From Acinetobacter pittii (GTDB lineage: Bacteria > Pseudomonadota > Gammaproteobacteria > Pseudomonadales > Moraxellaceae), in contig NZ_CP139286.1 of the NCBI RefSeq assembly GCF_034067285.1, positions 930,001 through 994,000 on the forward strand: a DNA stretch of 64,000 bases, read 5' to 3'. This document shows, one piece after another, positions 27,857 to 37,677 of this stretch. Numbering within the stretch: position 1 is the stretch's first letter; every line of letters starts with the position of its first letter. Made by a program: the position numbers and the translations under genes. Below the pieces are notes generated by a model. It did not search any database, had not been told where the DNA came from, and worked only from the letters and a program-made list of their open reading frames with translations.

Positions 27857-29092
27857 TTATTTCGCAGCTTTTTCAGCTTCAATTGAAGCGATAGCAGCAT
27901 CTACACCTTCAATTGAGTCAGCAGCTTTTTTGATACGTGCTAATGCATCAACCAGTACTTCGTCAGCTGTTGCATATGAAATACGCATAAAACCGCCCAA
28001 ACCAAATGCATCACCAGGAACTACTGCTACGCCAGTCTCTTCAAGTAACCATTCAGAAAACTCTGTGCAAGACTTTAAGCCTTTTGCACGAATAAGAGGG
28101 CGAATGTTTGCATAGGCATAGAAAGCGCCATCAGCAGGTAAGCAAGAGATCCCTTTAATGTCATTCAAGCCATTTACAACTAGGTCATGACGGCGTTTGA
28201 ATGCTTCAATCATTGGCTGTAAAACGTCTTGTGGACCATTCAATGCAGCTTCAGCAGCAACTTGTGAAATAGAAGTTGGGTTTGAAGTTGATTGAGACTG
28301 AATTTTTTTCATTGCCCCAATGATTTTTGCTGGACCGGCTGCATAGCCAATACGCCAGCCTGTCATTGCATATGCTTTAGACACACCATTTAAAACAATC
28401 GTGCGGTCATATAAATCTGGAGCAACAGTTGCGATGTTGTAGAACTCATCTTCCCAACGAATTGGTTCATACATATCGTCAGATGCAACAAATACTTGTG
28501 GATGACGACGTAAAACTTCAGCTAAAGCTTCTAATTCAGCTTTGCTATAAATCATACCTGTCGGGTTAGATGGGCTGTTTAATACCACTAAACGAGTGTT
28601 CGGTGTAATCGCAGCTTCTAATTGCTCAGGAGTGATTTTGAAACGTTGGTCTTCGCCACATTTCACAATGACTGGAGTACCTTCAGCAATAATAACCATA
28701 TCTGGATAACTTACCCAGAAAGGTGCTGGAATGATCACTTCATCGCCTTTGTTTAATAGAGCAAGTGCCAAGTTAAAGAAGCTTTGCTTACCACCACATG
28801 AAACCAAAATCTGATTTGCTTGATAATCAAGATTATTATCACGTTTAAATTTAGCAATAATTGCTTTTTTTAACCCAGGAGTACCATCTACAGCCGTATA
28901 TTTGGTGAAACCATTATTAATCGCTTCAATTGCAGCATCTTTGATATGTTGAGGGGTATCAAAATCTGGCTCGCCAGCACCTAAACCAATCACGTTCTTG
29001 CCAGCAGCTTTAAGCTCAGCAGCTTTGTTCGTTACAGCAAGTGTAGGGGACGGTTTGATAGCATTGACACGATCAGAAAGACGTACGTCCAC
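27857..29092 (-). CDS. Class I PLP-dependent aminotransferase (aspartate type)
   Basis: The protein begins LSDRVNAIKPSPTLAVTNKA and LGAGEPDFDTP, typical of the Ib-type aspartate aminotransferases found in Thermus, rhizobia and Acinetobacter. The PLP lysine is in NGVSKAYAMTGWR near residue 242, and the substrate-binding Arg is in GFMRISYA. It should interconvert aspartate/2-oxoglutarate and oxaloacetate/glutamate. It starts with GTG at 29092, with GAGGAA about 8 nt ahead. At 411 aa it is slightly long because of an Ala/Glu-rich tail. Confidence 0.92.
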   Translation of the reverse strand: MDVRLSDRVNAIKPSPTLAVTNKAAELKAAGKNVIGLGAGEPDFDTPQHIKDAAIEAINNGFTKYTAVDGTPGLKKAIIAKFKRDNNLDYQANQILVSCGGKQSFFNLALALLNKGDEVIIPAPFWVSYPDMVIIAEGTPVIVKCGEDQRFKITPEQLEAAITPNTRLVVLNSPSNPTGMIYSKAELEALAEVLRRHPQVFVASDDMYEPIRWEDEFYNIATVAPDLYDRTIVLNGVSKAYAMTGWRIGYAAGPAKIIGAMKKIQSQSTSNPTSISQVAAEAALNGPQDVLQPMIEAFKRRHDLVVNGLNDIKGISCLPADGAFYAYANIRPLIRAKGLKSCTEFSEWLLEETGVAVVPGDAFGLGGFMRISYATADEVLVDALARIKKAADSIEGVDAAIASIEAEKAAK

Positions 29093-29299
29093 GGCAATAT
29101 TCCTCTTATGGGATTAAAAATAAAAAGCATCCTATCTTATCGCAAAAATTAAGCAATTTGCGGAAGTGATTCCTCTCAGATGTAAAAAAGTTTAGTTTGG
29201 TAATAAACTTAAGCAAGATTTATACAATTGAAGCTTTTTTGAAAAGAAATGAGAAAAATCATTTATAATAAGTCGCAATCGAAATTTCGAGAATGAATC

Positions 29300-29479
29300 A
29301 TGACTGAGCAACAGCCAAAACAGAAAAAGGCTTTGGTGAAATTGCCATTCCCAATGCCGAATGAAAGCAATCAAGCCGAAGATGCGGTACACAACCAAGT
29401 GCGTCCTAAGCCAGAGCAATACGCAGATAGAACGTGGATGCCTCCACGTGGTACGCGCCGTTCTATGGGAAAACGCTAA
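29300..29479 (+). CDS. Small basic protein of 59 aa, function unknown
   Basis: A short ORF, ATG at 29300 to TAA at 29479, encodes a 59-residue hydrophilic protein. It is rich in Gln, Lys, Pro and Arg, with segments MTEQQPKQKKALVKLPFP and RTWMPPRGTRRSMGKR. GAGA lies about 9 nt upstream of the ATG, and a perfect terminator begins 6 nt after the stop. This tidy packing and the protein-like composition argue for a real gene. No TM segment or cysteine is present. The Arg-rich tail suggests nucleic-acid or ribosome contact, but that is only a guess. Confidence 0.65.
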   Translation: MTEQQPKQKKALVKLPFPMPNESNQAEDAVHNQVRPKPEQYADRTWMPPRGTRRSMGKR

Positions 29480-29484
29480 TTTTG

Positions 29485-29510
29485 AAAAACAGGCAATATG
29501 CCTGTTTTTT
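29485..29510. terminator. Bidirectional terminator after the 59-aa gene
   Basis: Stem AAAAACAGGCA/TGCCTGTTTTT around ATA. It also serves the diguanylate cyclase, whose stop is at 29509. Confidence 0.88.
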
Positions 29511-30948
29511 ATTGTTTGAGTAAAATTTCCTGATAATAGCTTTTTTTCTTTTGGTACATGTGATGATCTGCTCGCTTTAACATGTCCTCAATTTGTTCAT
29601 TTGTTTGAGTGGTGGCATGCCCAATTGCGATACTAATAGGATGGCTTGAATAATATTGATTGTCGATATTAAAAAGTTCCTGAATGGTTTGAAGCATAAT
29701 TTGAACAATCGCTTCATCAGCCCCCGGCATTAAAATCACGAACTCATCGCCACCTATTCTAGATGCCGTATATGCAGTGTTTAAAATAGCCTGACTTAAA
29801 ATATTCCCCACACGACGTAATAAGCCATCCCCAATATCATGGCCAAACTGATCATTTGTTTCTTTTAAGCCATTCATATCTAAAAAAATTGAAGAAACTG
29901 GTCGAATAATACTTCGGTTTAAACGATTAAGTTCCTCGGTAAAAAAAGCACGGTTATATAGTTTGGTAAGGACATCATGTTGTCCTAAATATTCAAGGTA
30001 GTTTTCTGCTTTTTTCCGCGCAGTAATATCTGTCAGTGCAACTTGTACCAGTCCCCACGTCTCTTCATATCCCGGAAAGACGGTAAATTGCAGCAAGACA
30101 TTTCTGATTTGGCCATCTAAAGCGTAGTTAATCGCTTCACGTTTATGATGAATATTACCTTGCCACAATTCGATGAGTTGCTCTCGAAAGGTTTCAATCA
30201 TTTCTTCAGCAAAAATCTTATGTGTATTTCTAAGAAGGGTAGACTTATCAGGAGCCTTAAATAAATCTATAGTGGCCTGATTAACATCTAAAATTAAAAT
30301 ATCTTCTATACATTGGCGGACAAATTCAGGATGAACATCTAGAAAAGTTCTAAAATCTTCAATTCCTAATAGCCTAAGTTGATCAATTCTATTTTTTATA
30401 CGACTGAAATCTTCGACCCAAAGAGAAGTTGGTGAGTAGATAAACATTGATTCAGCTAAGCGACGATTTTTTTCTTCCTGACGAAGCGCATTTTGATAGG
30501 GCGTAATATCTTCAGTGGTAATTAATACACGTTCAAAATTAGATTCAAAGCCAGGTAAAATAGAACCTCTGAGCTGAACATCAATGCGTTTGCCTGATAA
30601 AGTATAATTCACCGTAGTACTTGAAAAATGAGTTTTACCATTCCAAAGCTCTTCTAGCTCATAAATATGTGATTCAAACATTTCCTTTTTGAAAATCAAA
30701 TTTAAACTGGAGCATAATTCTTCTTGTGTTTCTGCTTCAAAAAGTTCTAATGTTTTTTGATTAACACGAATTATTTTAATTTTATGGGCACATTCAGTAA
30801 TTAAATTTTGATTTTGATTTAAAAATTCATGCAGGTTTTCAATGCCTTGATTTCTCCATAAATCAAATTGTTTTTTAACTTCACTGAAATCCTCTATCCA
30901 CATTGGAATTGGGCTAAGGTCAAAAATCGAAGAATCTAAAGTTTCCAT
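29509..30948 (-). CDS. Diguanylate cyclase with two tandem PAS domains
   Basis: The 479-residue cytoplasmic protein has two PAS-type sensor domains (about residues 8-150 and 165-305) and a C-terminal GGDEF domain. The PAS copies are clear duplicates: PIPMWIEDFSEVKKQFDLWR versus TSLWVEDFSRIKNRIDQLR. The GGDEF motif is intact (SRIGGDEFVILMPG), so it should make c-di-GMP. There is no RxxD inhibitory site five residues before GGDEF, so product inhibition may be weak. No TM segment is present. It is a single gene. A link to the exopolysaccharide locus 16 kb away is possible but unproven. Confidence 0.93.
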   Translation of the reverse strand: METLDSSIFDLSPIPMWIEDFSEVKKQFDLWRNQGIENLHEFLNQNQNLITECAHKIKIIRVNQKTLELFEAETQEELCSSLNLIFKKEMFESHIYELEELWNGKTHFSSTTVNYTLSGKRIDVQLRGSILPGFESNFERVLITTEDITPYQNALRQEEKNRRLAESMFIYSPTSLWVEDFSRIKNRIDQLRLLGIEDFRTFLDVHPEFVRQCIEDILILDVNQATIDLFKAPDKSTLLRNTHKIFAEEMIETFREQLIELWQGNIHHKREAINYALDGQIRNVLLQFTVFPGYEETWGLVQVALTDITARKKAENYLEYLGQHDVLTKLYNRAFFTEELNRLNRSIIRPVSSIFLDMNGLKETNDQFGHDIGDGLLRRVGNILSQAILNTAYTASRIGGDEFVILMPGADEAIVQIMLQTIQELFNIDNQYYSSHPISIAIGHATTQTNEQIEDMLKRADHHMYQKKKSYYQEILLKQ

Positions 30949-31081
30949 ATGTTTCTTTAAGTATTCAGTTTGCCTTAAAGTATAATGAGAAAAATTAATA
31001 TTTGGGAGAGTAAAGAGTTTAAATCTATTAGAATAATTAAAAATAAAAAGATTAAACGTAAGTAAAAATAAAATAATGAGA

Positions 31082-31100
31082 AAGCAGATATGACCTGCTT
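31082..31100 (-). terminator. Weak terminator after the macrodomain-like gene
   Basis: Six-base-pair stem AAGCAG/CTGCTT with a 7-nt loop, followed on the minus strand by a broken U-rich stretch. Confidence 0.35.
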
Positions 31101-31122
31101 AACTCATAATTTATAAGAAAAC

Positions 31123-31914
31123 TTAACGATTGATCGGGTGATCAATATTTTTTTCGCCACGCCATAGTTTGATAAAATCTTGTTCATCAAAATCGTAAAG
31201 TTCCATAAGTGCAACAACAGCACTGACAAAAATCATGGCACCTTCTGAATTTCCGTGAAGATTAAAAATTTTACCATTGAGCTTACCTAAAATATCACTA
31301 AGCTCATGATCACGGCCTCGTCCATAACGATCTCGTGGATATAACTCTTCATTTAAAACAATCAGTGCTATGGCTTTTTCAGCATCAGATAAATCAGTTT
31401 TATCTAAGGCTTCTTCAAAAGATTCACTGCCATGGTTAAAGTAAAAAATAACTTCATCATTAATGAAACTTTGTACCATCTTTTGAGTTAAAGTCGGAAA
31501 CTGAGATACTGCATTATCTTCAACATAAGGTTTAAAAGATTCTGGAAAAATAACGTTGTGGTAAATCCCTTTAAAAAGAGGAGCAATTTCCGAAACTTTG
31601 TAACCTGCAATACCACAACCTAAAGCAGTGACAAAATATTTCATTTTAGGATGATTTTTTGCATAAATTTTGAAGTCTTCAACATAGTGCTCAATTTGGG
31701 AAAGTGGCATTTGTTGAATGTGTTCATTTAAAGTTGGAATTGCAAAGCTCTGTCCAGCCCAGCCACGACCTACACCTTCAACTGCTCCGAAGTGCTGACT
31801 TGCCACACGTGCTGCACCGCTACCGTGTTGTCCAGCAAGATTACTTCCAAATACAAAAACTGTATCTTCAGGAAGTTCGGTTACAATACTTTCATCATGA
31901 TATTGATAGGTCAT
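31123..31914 (-). CDS. Macrodomain-like protein with unknown C-terminal domain
   Basis: The N-terminal ~130 residues (VFVFGSNLAGQHGSGAARVA, then GWAGQSFAIPT and YFVTALGCGIAGYKVSEIAP) have the loop pattern of macrodomain-like folds that bind ADP-ribose or nucleotides. The C-terminal ~130 residues, rich in Asp and Glu (LSDAEKAIALIVLNEELYPRDRYGRGRD), I do not recognise. The assignment is by motif only and could be wrong. No signal peptide or TM segment. It stands alone between the cyclase and uvrB, so there is no partner to suggest a substrate. Confidence 0.6.
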   Translation of the reverse strand: MTYQYHDESIVTELPEDTVFVFGSNLAGQHGSGAARVASQHFGAVEGVGRGWAGQSFAIPTLNEHIQQMPLSQIEHYVEDFKIYAKNHPKMKYFVTALGCGIAGYKVSEIAPLFKGIYHNVIFPESFKPYVEDNAVSQFPTLTQKMVQSFINDEVIFYFNHGSESFEEALDKTDLSDAEKAIALIVLNEELYPRDRYGRGRDHELSDILGKLNGKIFNLHGNSEGAMIFVSAVVALMELYDFDEQDFIKLWRGEKNIDHPINR

Positions 31915-32094
31915 GGTTATACTTTTTGTTTAATGGATAGCTTCATGTTGCAACCGATTAGGGTATTGGTCAAGTGTTAAGATGCTTAATCTTTTACATT
32001 GAATTTCCAGCCCAATTTAGACTTTAAATTAAGATAAAAACCCCCATTAAAGGGTAAGACGTTAAATTCAATTTTTTCATAAAGAGAGATAACT

Positions 32095-34116
32095 TTGAAC
32101 GAAAATCAACCTTTTGATTTGGTCACTCATTATCAGCCAGCAGGTGATCAACCACAGGCCATTGAAAAACTGGTAAATGGTATCGAGCATGGTTTTCGTA
32201 ATCAGTTATTACTGGGTGTAACTGGCTCGGGTAAAACCTATACCATGGCAAATGTAATCGCTCAAACACAGCGACCTACAATTGTGATGGCCCATAACAA
32301 AACATTGGCTGCCCAGCTTTATGGAGAGTTTAAAGCGTTCTTTCCCAATAATGCGGTTGAGTATTTCGTAAGCTATTATGATTACTACCAACCAGAGGCT
32401 TATGTCCCATCTTCAGATACTTTTATTGAAAAAGATGCGGCCATTAATGATCACATCGATCAGATGCGATTGTCAGCAACACGAGCTTTATTAGAGCGTC
32501 GTGATGCAATTATTGTGGCTTCGGTATCTGCAATTTATGGTTTGGGCGACCCAAATGCCTATATGCAAATGTTACTGCATGTGGTTGAGGGCGACCGCGT
32601 AAGTCGTGATGAAATCATTCGTCGTTTGGTTGAAATGCAATATACGCGTAATGAACTTGAGTTCTTACGTGGTACCTATCGAATTCGTGGCGAAATTATT
32701 GACATTTTCCCTGCCGAATCTGATCAACATGCGATTCGTATAGAGCTGTTCGATGATGAGGTTGATTCCATCCGTTGGTTTGATCCGCTAACCGGTAAAA
32801 TGGTTCGTAAAGTTCCGCGCGTTACGATTTATCCAAAAAGTCATTATGTAACACCAAAAGACCATCTGACTCGTGCCATTGATACGATTAAAGATGAGTT
32901 ACAAGATCAACTTAAATTCTTCCGTGAACATGACAAATTGTTAGAAGCTCAGCGTATTGAGCAGCGCACCCGCTATGATTTGGAAATGATGCAACAGTTG
33001 GGCTATACCAACGGTATCGAAAACTATTCACGTCATTTATCGGGCCGTCCAGCTGGTGAAGCGCCTCCAACTTTATTTGATTATGTGCCAGAAGATGCGT
33101 TGCTGATAATTGATGAGTCACACGTTACTGTTCCGCAAATTGGAGCAATGTATAAAGGCGACCGATCACGTAAAGAAAATTTAGTGAATTATGGTTTCCG
33201 TTTACCAAGTGCACTTGATAATCGACCAATGAAATTTGAAGAGTGGGAGCGCATTGTACCGACGACCATTTTTGTAAGTGCGACACCAGCTAGATATGAG
33301 CTAGAAAAGTCTGAGCAAGTGGTTGAGCAAGTGGTACGTCCAACAGGACTAATCGACCCTGAAATTGAAGTTCGTCCTGTATTAACTCAAGTTGATGATG
33401 TTCTTTCTGAGATTAATATTCGTAAGAACCTAAATGAACGTGTGTTGGTGACTACTTTAACAAAACGTATGGCAGAAGATCTGACTTCTTATTTAAAAGA
33501 ATATGGGGTTAAAGTCGCTTACTTACACTCAGATATTGATACAGTTGAACGTGTCAAAATTATTCATGAGTTACGTACAGGTGTGTTCGATGTGTTGGTT
33601 GGTATTAACTTACTGCGTGAAGGTCTCGACATGCCAGAAGTTTCTTTAGTTGCTATTTTAGATGCAGATAAAGAAGGCTTTTTACGTTCAGAGCGTTCAC
33701 TCATTCAAACGATTGGTCGTGCTGCGCGTAACGTGAAAGGTAAAGCAATTTTATATGCTGACCGAATCACCGATTCTATGCAAAAAGCAATAGATGAGAC
33801 TGAGCGTCGTAGAGCTAAACAAATCGAGTTTAACGAGTTACATGGTATTACGCCACGCAGTGCTGTTCGTCAGGTCATCAAAGAAATTGATTCAGGTGAA
33901 GTACTTTCAGATGATGAGATTGATGAGAAGGTTCTTGAACAGGCACAAGCTTTAAGTGCGGATGAAAGACATATTCTCTCAGATCCAAAATTGTTTAGTA
34001 AGCATATTACTAAACTGGAAAAAGAGATGTTAAAGGCCTCGAAAGATTTACAGTTTGAACAGGCAGCTCGAATACGTGATGAAATCCTTCGATTAAAAGC
34101 GCAAATGTTGCAATAA
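32095..34116 (+). CDS. uvrB: Excinuclease ABC subunit UvrB
   Basis: UvrB is the damage-verifying helicase-like subunit of nucleotide excision repair. Walker A is [10 protein letters not shown] at residues 41-50. The beta-hairpin region is [13 protein letters not shown], motif II is LLIIDESHV, and motif VI is QTIGRAARN. The C-terminal UVR motif ([23 protein letters not shown], in part) binds UvrC. It starts with TTG at 32095, preceded by AGAGAG. At 673 aa it is standard. I saw no LexA-type box, in line with Acinetobacter lacking LexA. Confidence 0.97.
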   Translation: MNENQPFDLVTHYQPAGDQPQAIEKLVNGIEHGFRNQLLLGVTGSGKTYTMANVIAQTQRPTIVMAHNKTLAAQLYGEFKAFFPNNAVEYFVSYYDYYQPEAYVPSSDTFIEKDAAINDHIDQMRLSATRALLERRDAIIVASVSAIYGLGDPNAYMQMLLHVVEGDRVSRDEIIRRLVEMQYTRNELEFLRGTYRIRGEIIDIFPAESDQHAIRIELFDDEVDSIRWFDPLTGKMVRKVPRVTIYPKSHYVTPKDHLTRAIDTIKDELQDQLKFFREHDKLLEAQRIEQRTRYDLEMMQQLGYTNGIENYSRHLSGRPAGEAPPTLFDYVPEDALLIIDESHVTVPQIGAMYKGDRSRKENLVNYGFRLPSALDNRPMKFEEWERIVPTTIFVSATPARYELEKSEQVVEQVVRPTGLIDPEIEVRPVLTQVDDVLSEINIRKNLNERVLVTTLTKRMAEDLTSYLKEYGVKVAYLHSDIDTVERVKIIHELRTGVFDVLVGINLLREGLDMPEVSLVAILDADKEGFLRSERSLIQTIGRAARNVKGKAILYADRITDSMQKAIDETERRRAKQIEFNELHGITPRSAVRQVIKEIDSGEVLSDDEIDEKVLEQAQALSADERHILSDPKLFSKHITKLEKEMLKASKDLQFEQAARIRDEILRLKAQMLQ

Positions 34117-34208
34117 ACGAATACATAACGCTACATAATGTGTTTAAAAAACAAGCTAGTGTAGATAATTGAGTTCTTTGTATTCACAACTAATCGTTGA
34201 GGGCAACA

Positions 34209-34796
34209 ATGGCATTTCAAAATAATGTTCCGCAAGCCAGCTGGCGTTTGGCTAAAATTGCGTTGGGCGGTGTCGTTTTGGCTGGTTTAGCTGTTGGAAC
34301 CTATGTCTACGCTCAGCCGAAACCCTTGCAAACTGTCTATAAAGTTGAACTGGACCGATATTTAGGTGTTTGGTATGAAGTCGCCCGTAAGCCAGCTTTT
34401 TTCCAGAAAAAATGTGCTTACAACGTGTCTGCAACTTACACCTTAAATGAAAATGGAAATATAGTTGTAGATAACCGCTGCTACGATAACAGAAAACAAT
34501 TACAGCAATCTGTTGGGGAAGCCTTTGTGGTTAACCCGCCATATAACACCAAATTGAAGGTAAGTTTTTTACCTGAAGCGGTAAGATGGATTCCAGTCAT
34601 CCGTGGGGATTACTGGATTTTAAAAATTGATGAAGACTATCAGACGGTTTTAGTCGGGGAACCTTCACGTAAATATCTTTGGGTTCTATCAAGAACTCCT
34701 CATCCTGAGCAAGAAGTGGTAGATGAATATCTAAATTATGCAAAAACATTAGGTTTTGATATTCGAGATATTATCCGTACAGAACATAAAGAATAA
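34209..34796 (+). CDS. blc: Bacterial lipocalin (Blc-like)
   Basis: Lipocalins bind lipids in a beta-barrel; bacterial Blc is linked to envelope stress. The signature YLGVWYEVARKPAFFQKKC is near residue 55, and a later conserved YWILKIDEDYQTVLVGEPSRKYLWVLSRTP stretch (shown in part) completes the barrel. The N-terminus has a hydrophobic segment (IALGGVVLAGLAVGTYVYA) that acts as a signal anchor or uncleaved signal; there is no lipobox cysteine, unlike E. coli Blc. I choose the ATG at 34209 (GAGGG 5 nt upstream) over the TTG at 34197. This gives 195 aa. Confidence 0.9.
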   Translation: MAFQNNVPQASWRLAKIALGGVVLAGLAVGTYVYAQPKPLQTVYKVELDRYLGVWYEVARKPAFFQKKCAYNVSATYTLNENGNIVVDNRCYDNRKQLQQSVGEAFVVNPPYNTKLKVSFLPEAVRWIPVIRGDYWILKIDEDYQTVLVGEPSRKYLWVLSRTPHPEQEVVDEYLNYAKTLGFDIRDIIRTEHKE

Positions 34797-34815
34797 TGAT
34801 GTATACCTCCTTAAG

Positions 34816-34843
34816 AAAAAACCATGTTTTTGCATGGTTTTTT
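34816..34843 (+). terminator. Terminator after the lipocalin gene
   Basis: Stem AAAAAACCATG/CATGGTTTTTT around TTTTTG. Confidence 0.88.
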
Positions 34844-34909
34844 CTTTTTTATAGTGGATAAATCAAGTATTGTAGTGGGCTATTTTTACTAAAGTCTAAG
34901 AGGTTGATG

Positions 34910-35854
34910 ATGTTTAAGGGCGTGATCTTGTCTGTCATGGCATCATTCACTTTTGGTGTACTTTATTTTTATACTCAATTATTAAGTCAGCTCGATAGCG
35001 AACAAACTTTTGGATGGCGAATTATTGCAACAGTACCATTCTTAACTTTGTTTATGTGGTGGAGTGGTGATTTAGCCTATATCAAAAATATCTATCAACG
35101 CATTCTGGCTAAACCTTCTTTATTATTGCTGCTAATCACGACCTCTATTTTAACCTCAGTACAGCTTTGGCTTTTTTTATGGGGGCCAATGCATGGGCGT
35201 GGGCTACAAGTATCTTTAGGATATTTCCTATTACCGCTGGTTCTGGTCTTAGCTGGAAGTGTGCTCTATGGCGAAAAAATATCAAAATTTCAATGGGTGG
35301 CGATTGTTCTCGCAGTCATTGGGGTTAGCCATGAAATATGGCGTTTAGGAAGTATTGCTTGGGAAACAGCATTGGTTGCAGTTGGATATTCTGCCTACTT
35401 TTTATTACGCAAGAAAATTAAAACAGACAACTTAGGTGGCTTCTGGTGGGATTTGGTCATTATCATGCCGGTTGCGATTTATTTAACGCATACAGGTTTA
35501 CTGCCATATAGTAAGTTTTTTGATCAGCCGACGCTGAGTTTGGTGATTATAGGACTTGGAATTTTAAGTGCTATTGGGCTAGGAAGTTATATTTTAGCAA
35601 GCCGTTTTTTACCTTTAGTCGTATTTGGTCTATTAGGATATTTAGAACCAGTATTACTTGCTTTAGCTTCTTTAGTTTTAGGGGAGAGCATTGGTCAAGA
35701 AGAATGGTTCACTTATATTCCGATTTGGTGTGCTGTATTCGTACTCGTTTTAGAAGGGGCAATTCATCTTTATCAACAACAACAAAAGGCCAAAAATTTG
35801 CAGCTCAACATCGAGAAATATCAAAAAAGATTAAAAAATGATGAGTTTGATTAG
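34910..35854 (+). CDS. rarD: RarD-like EamA permease
   Basis: The 314-residue protein has ten predicted TM segments and the RarD pattern at the start: GVILSVMASFTFGVLYFYTQLL, then WRIIATVPFL. RarD proteins are DMT-superfamily permeases first named for a chloramphenicol-sensitivity phenotype; their true substrate is unclear. AAGAGG lies 6 nt before the ATG at 34910, favouring it over the ATG at 34907 and TTG at 34904. The C-terminal tail is charged and Gln-rich (YQQQQKAKN). Confidence 0.88.
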   Translation: MFKGVILSVMASFTFGVLYFYTQLLSQLDSEQTFGWRIIATVPFLTLFMWWSGDLAYIKNIYQRILAKPSLLLLLITTSILTSVQLWLFLWGPMHGRGLQVSLGYFLLPLVLVLAGSVLYGEKISKFQWVAIVLAVIGVSHEIWRLGSIAWETALVAVGYSAYFLLRKKIKTDNLGGFWWDLVIIMPVAIYLTHTGLLPYSKFFDQPTLSLVIIGLGILSAIGLGSYILASRFLPLVVFGLLGYLEPVLLALASLVLGESIGQEEWFTYIPIWCAVFVLVLEGAIHLYQQQQKAKNLQLNIEKYQKRLKNDEFD

Positions 35855-36070
35855 GTCGTTAGAATCTAAAAAGTAAGAAAAAGCAAAAATTTAGCTGATT
35901 TAAACAATAAGATAATAAAAAATAATTATAGGTATTTTATGAATTTATGATGAATTTTAGGAAAATCTAGTCACTAACGTCAGCTTTTGATTCATTCTTG
36001 TCAATAATTCCATTACAATTACGGGGTTTTAAAAATCACGCCTAGATATAATTAATTAGAGGACGTATCT

Positions 36071-37528
36071 GTGAGCAAAGACACTATCATCGCCCTGCAC
36101 GCTGAACACCAAGGCCGTTGGAAAAACCGTGAAGAAATCGCGGAACGTATGATTGCATTAATCGGTCAATTATACCGTGAAAAAAATATTGTCGTATCTG
36201 TTTACGGTCGCTCTTTAATTAACCGTTCTGTTATCCAAATTTTGAAAACTCACCGCCGTACACGTGTTGTAGACGTTGAGCTTTCTGTTGTAAATACTTT
36301 CCCAATTTTAGAAGCTTTAGCAAAAGTTGAAAACATTGGTTCTGCAGAAGTTGATATCGGTAAACTTGCTGTTGAATATAAAGAAAAAGGCGGTGATGTT
36401 GATGCTTTTGTTGCTCAAGCTGTTGAGTCAATTCAAGGAAGCGCAACTTCTGAACAACCTAAAGATGTAGTTCTTTACGGTTTCGGTCGTATTGGCCGTA
36501 TCTTGGCTCGTTTAATCATTAGCCAATCAGGTTTAGGTCGTGGTTTAAGCCTTAAAGCAATTGTTGTACGTAAGTCTTCTGACGGTGACTTGGCAAAACG
36601 TGCTTCTTTACTTCGTCGTGACTCTATTCACGGTACTTTCGCTGGTACAATTTCTGTTGATGAAGAAAACGAAGCAATCATTGCTAACGGTAACTTCATT
36701 AAAGTGATTTATGCATCTAGCCCAAGCGAAGTTGACTATACTGAATACGGTATTGAAAACGCACTTTTAATCGACAACACCGGTAAATGGCGTGATGCTG
36801 AAGGTCTAAGCCAACACTTGAAATGCCCAGGCGTTGCACGTGTTGTATTGACTGCACCAAGTAAAGGCGAAATGAAAAACGTTGTATTTGGCGTAAACAA
36901 CTCAGATATCTTAGATGAAGATAAAATCATCTCTGCTGCAAGCTGTACAACCAATGCAATTACTCCAATTCTTAAAGTGTTGGATGACAAATATAAAGTT
37001 CTTAACGGTCATGTTGAAACTGTTCACTCATTTACAAATGACCAGAACTTAATCGATAACTACCATAAAGCAGATCGTCGTGGCCGTGCTGCTACTTTGA
37101 ACATGGTAATTACAGAAACTGGTGCAGCTAAAGCAGTTGCTAAAGCATTACCTGCATTGAAAGGTAAGTTAACTGGTAACTCTGTACGTGTTCCTACACC
37201 AAACGTGTCTCTTGCAATCTTGAACTTAACACTTGATAAAGAAGTTGATCGTGAAGAAGTAAACGAATACATTCGTCAAATCTCGATTAACTCTAGCCTT
37301 CAAGGTCAAATTGGTTATACCAACTCGACTGAAGTTGTATCGAGTGACTTTATCGGTTCTCGTACAGCAGGTGTATACGATGCTCAAGCAACGATTACTT
37401 CTGGTAACCGTTTAACTGCTTATGTTTGGTACGATAACGAAGTTGGTTATAGCTGTCAGGTATTACGTATCGCAGAACAAATGTGCGGCGTAAGCTACAA
37501 AAAAATTCCAGCAGAATTGAATGCTTAA
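36071..37528 (+). CDS. gap: Glyceraldehyde-3-phosphate dehydrogenase, long form
   Basis: This is a GAPDH of 485 aa rather than the usual ~335. An N-terminal extension of about 130 residues (NREEIAERMIALIGQLYREKN, in part) precedes the NAD motif YGFGRIGR at residues 136-143. The catalytic Cys292 is in SAASCTTNA, and the C-terminal WYDNEVGYSCQ is canonical. Such long forms occur in Pseudomonas and relatives. It starts with GTG, preceded by GAGGA. The role is lower glycolysis/gluconeogenesis; Acinetobacter uses the Entner-Doudoroff route and gluconeogenesis. Confidence 0.94.
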   Translation: MSKDTIIALHAEHQGRWKNREEIAERMIALIGQLYREKNIVVSVYGRSLINRSVIQILKTHRRTRVVDVELSVVNTFPILEALAKVENIGSAEVDIGKLAVEYKEKGGDVDAFVAQAVESIQGSATSEQPKDVVLYGFGRIGRILARLIISQSGLGRGLSLKAIVVRKSSDGDLAKRASLLRRDSIHGTFAGTISVDEENEAIIANGNFIKVIYASSPSEVDYTEYGIENALLIDNTGKWRDAEGLSQHLKCPGVARVVLTAPSKGEMKNVVFGVNNSDILDEDKIISAASCTTNAITPILKVLDDKYKVLNGHVETVHSFTNDQNLIDNYHKADRRGRAATLNMVITETGAAKAVAKALPALKGKLTGNSVRVPTPNVSLAILNLTLDKEVDREEVNEYIRQISINSSLQGQIGYTNSTEVVSSDFIGSRTAGVYDAQATITSGNRLTAYVWYDNEVGYSCQVLRIAEQMCGVSYKKIPAELNA

Positions 37529-37565
37529 GATCATTTAACGATCTATAAAAGTTTTTCACAAAAAG

Positions 37566-37589
37566 ACCCAGTTTAGACTGGGTTTTTTT
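37566..37589 (+). terminator. gap terminator
   Basis: Stem ACCCAGT/ACTGGGT around TTAG, followed by TTTTTT. Confidence 0.85.
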
Positions 37590-37677
37590 ACAACCGTACA
37601 AAATATATGCTGACTATTCTTTGTAAATAAATGAGAATACAAATTAAGGAAAAAAAGAAAATAGTAAGGGATAGGAA

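Noticed and set aside
36231..36446. Antisense ORF in gap with many Gln and Leu codons
   Set aside because: This is the shadow of biased codons on the sense strand; gap is intact there.
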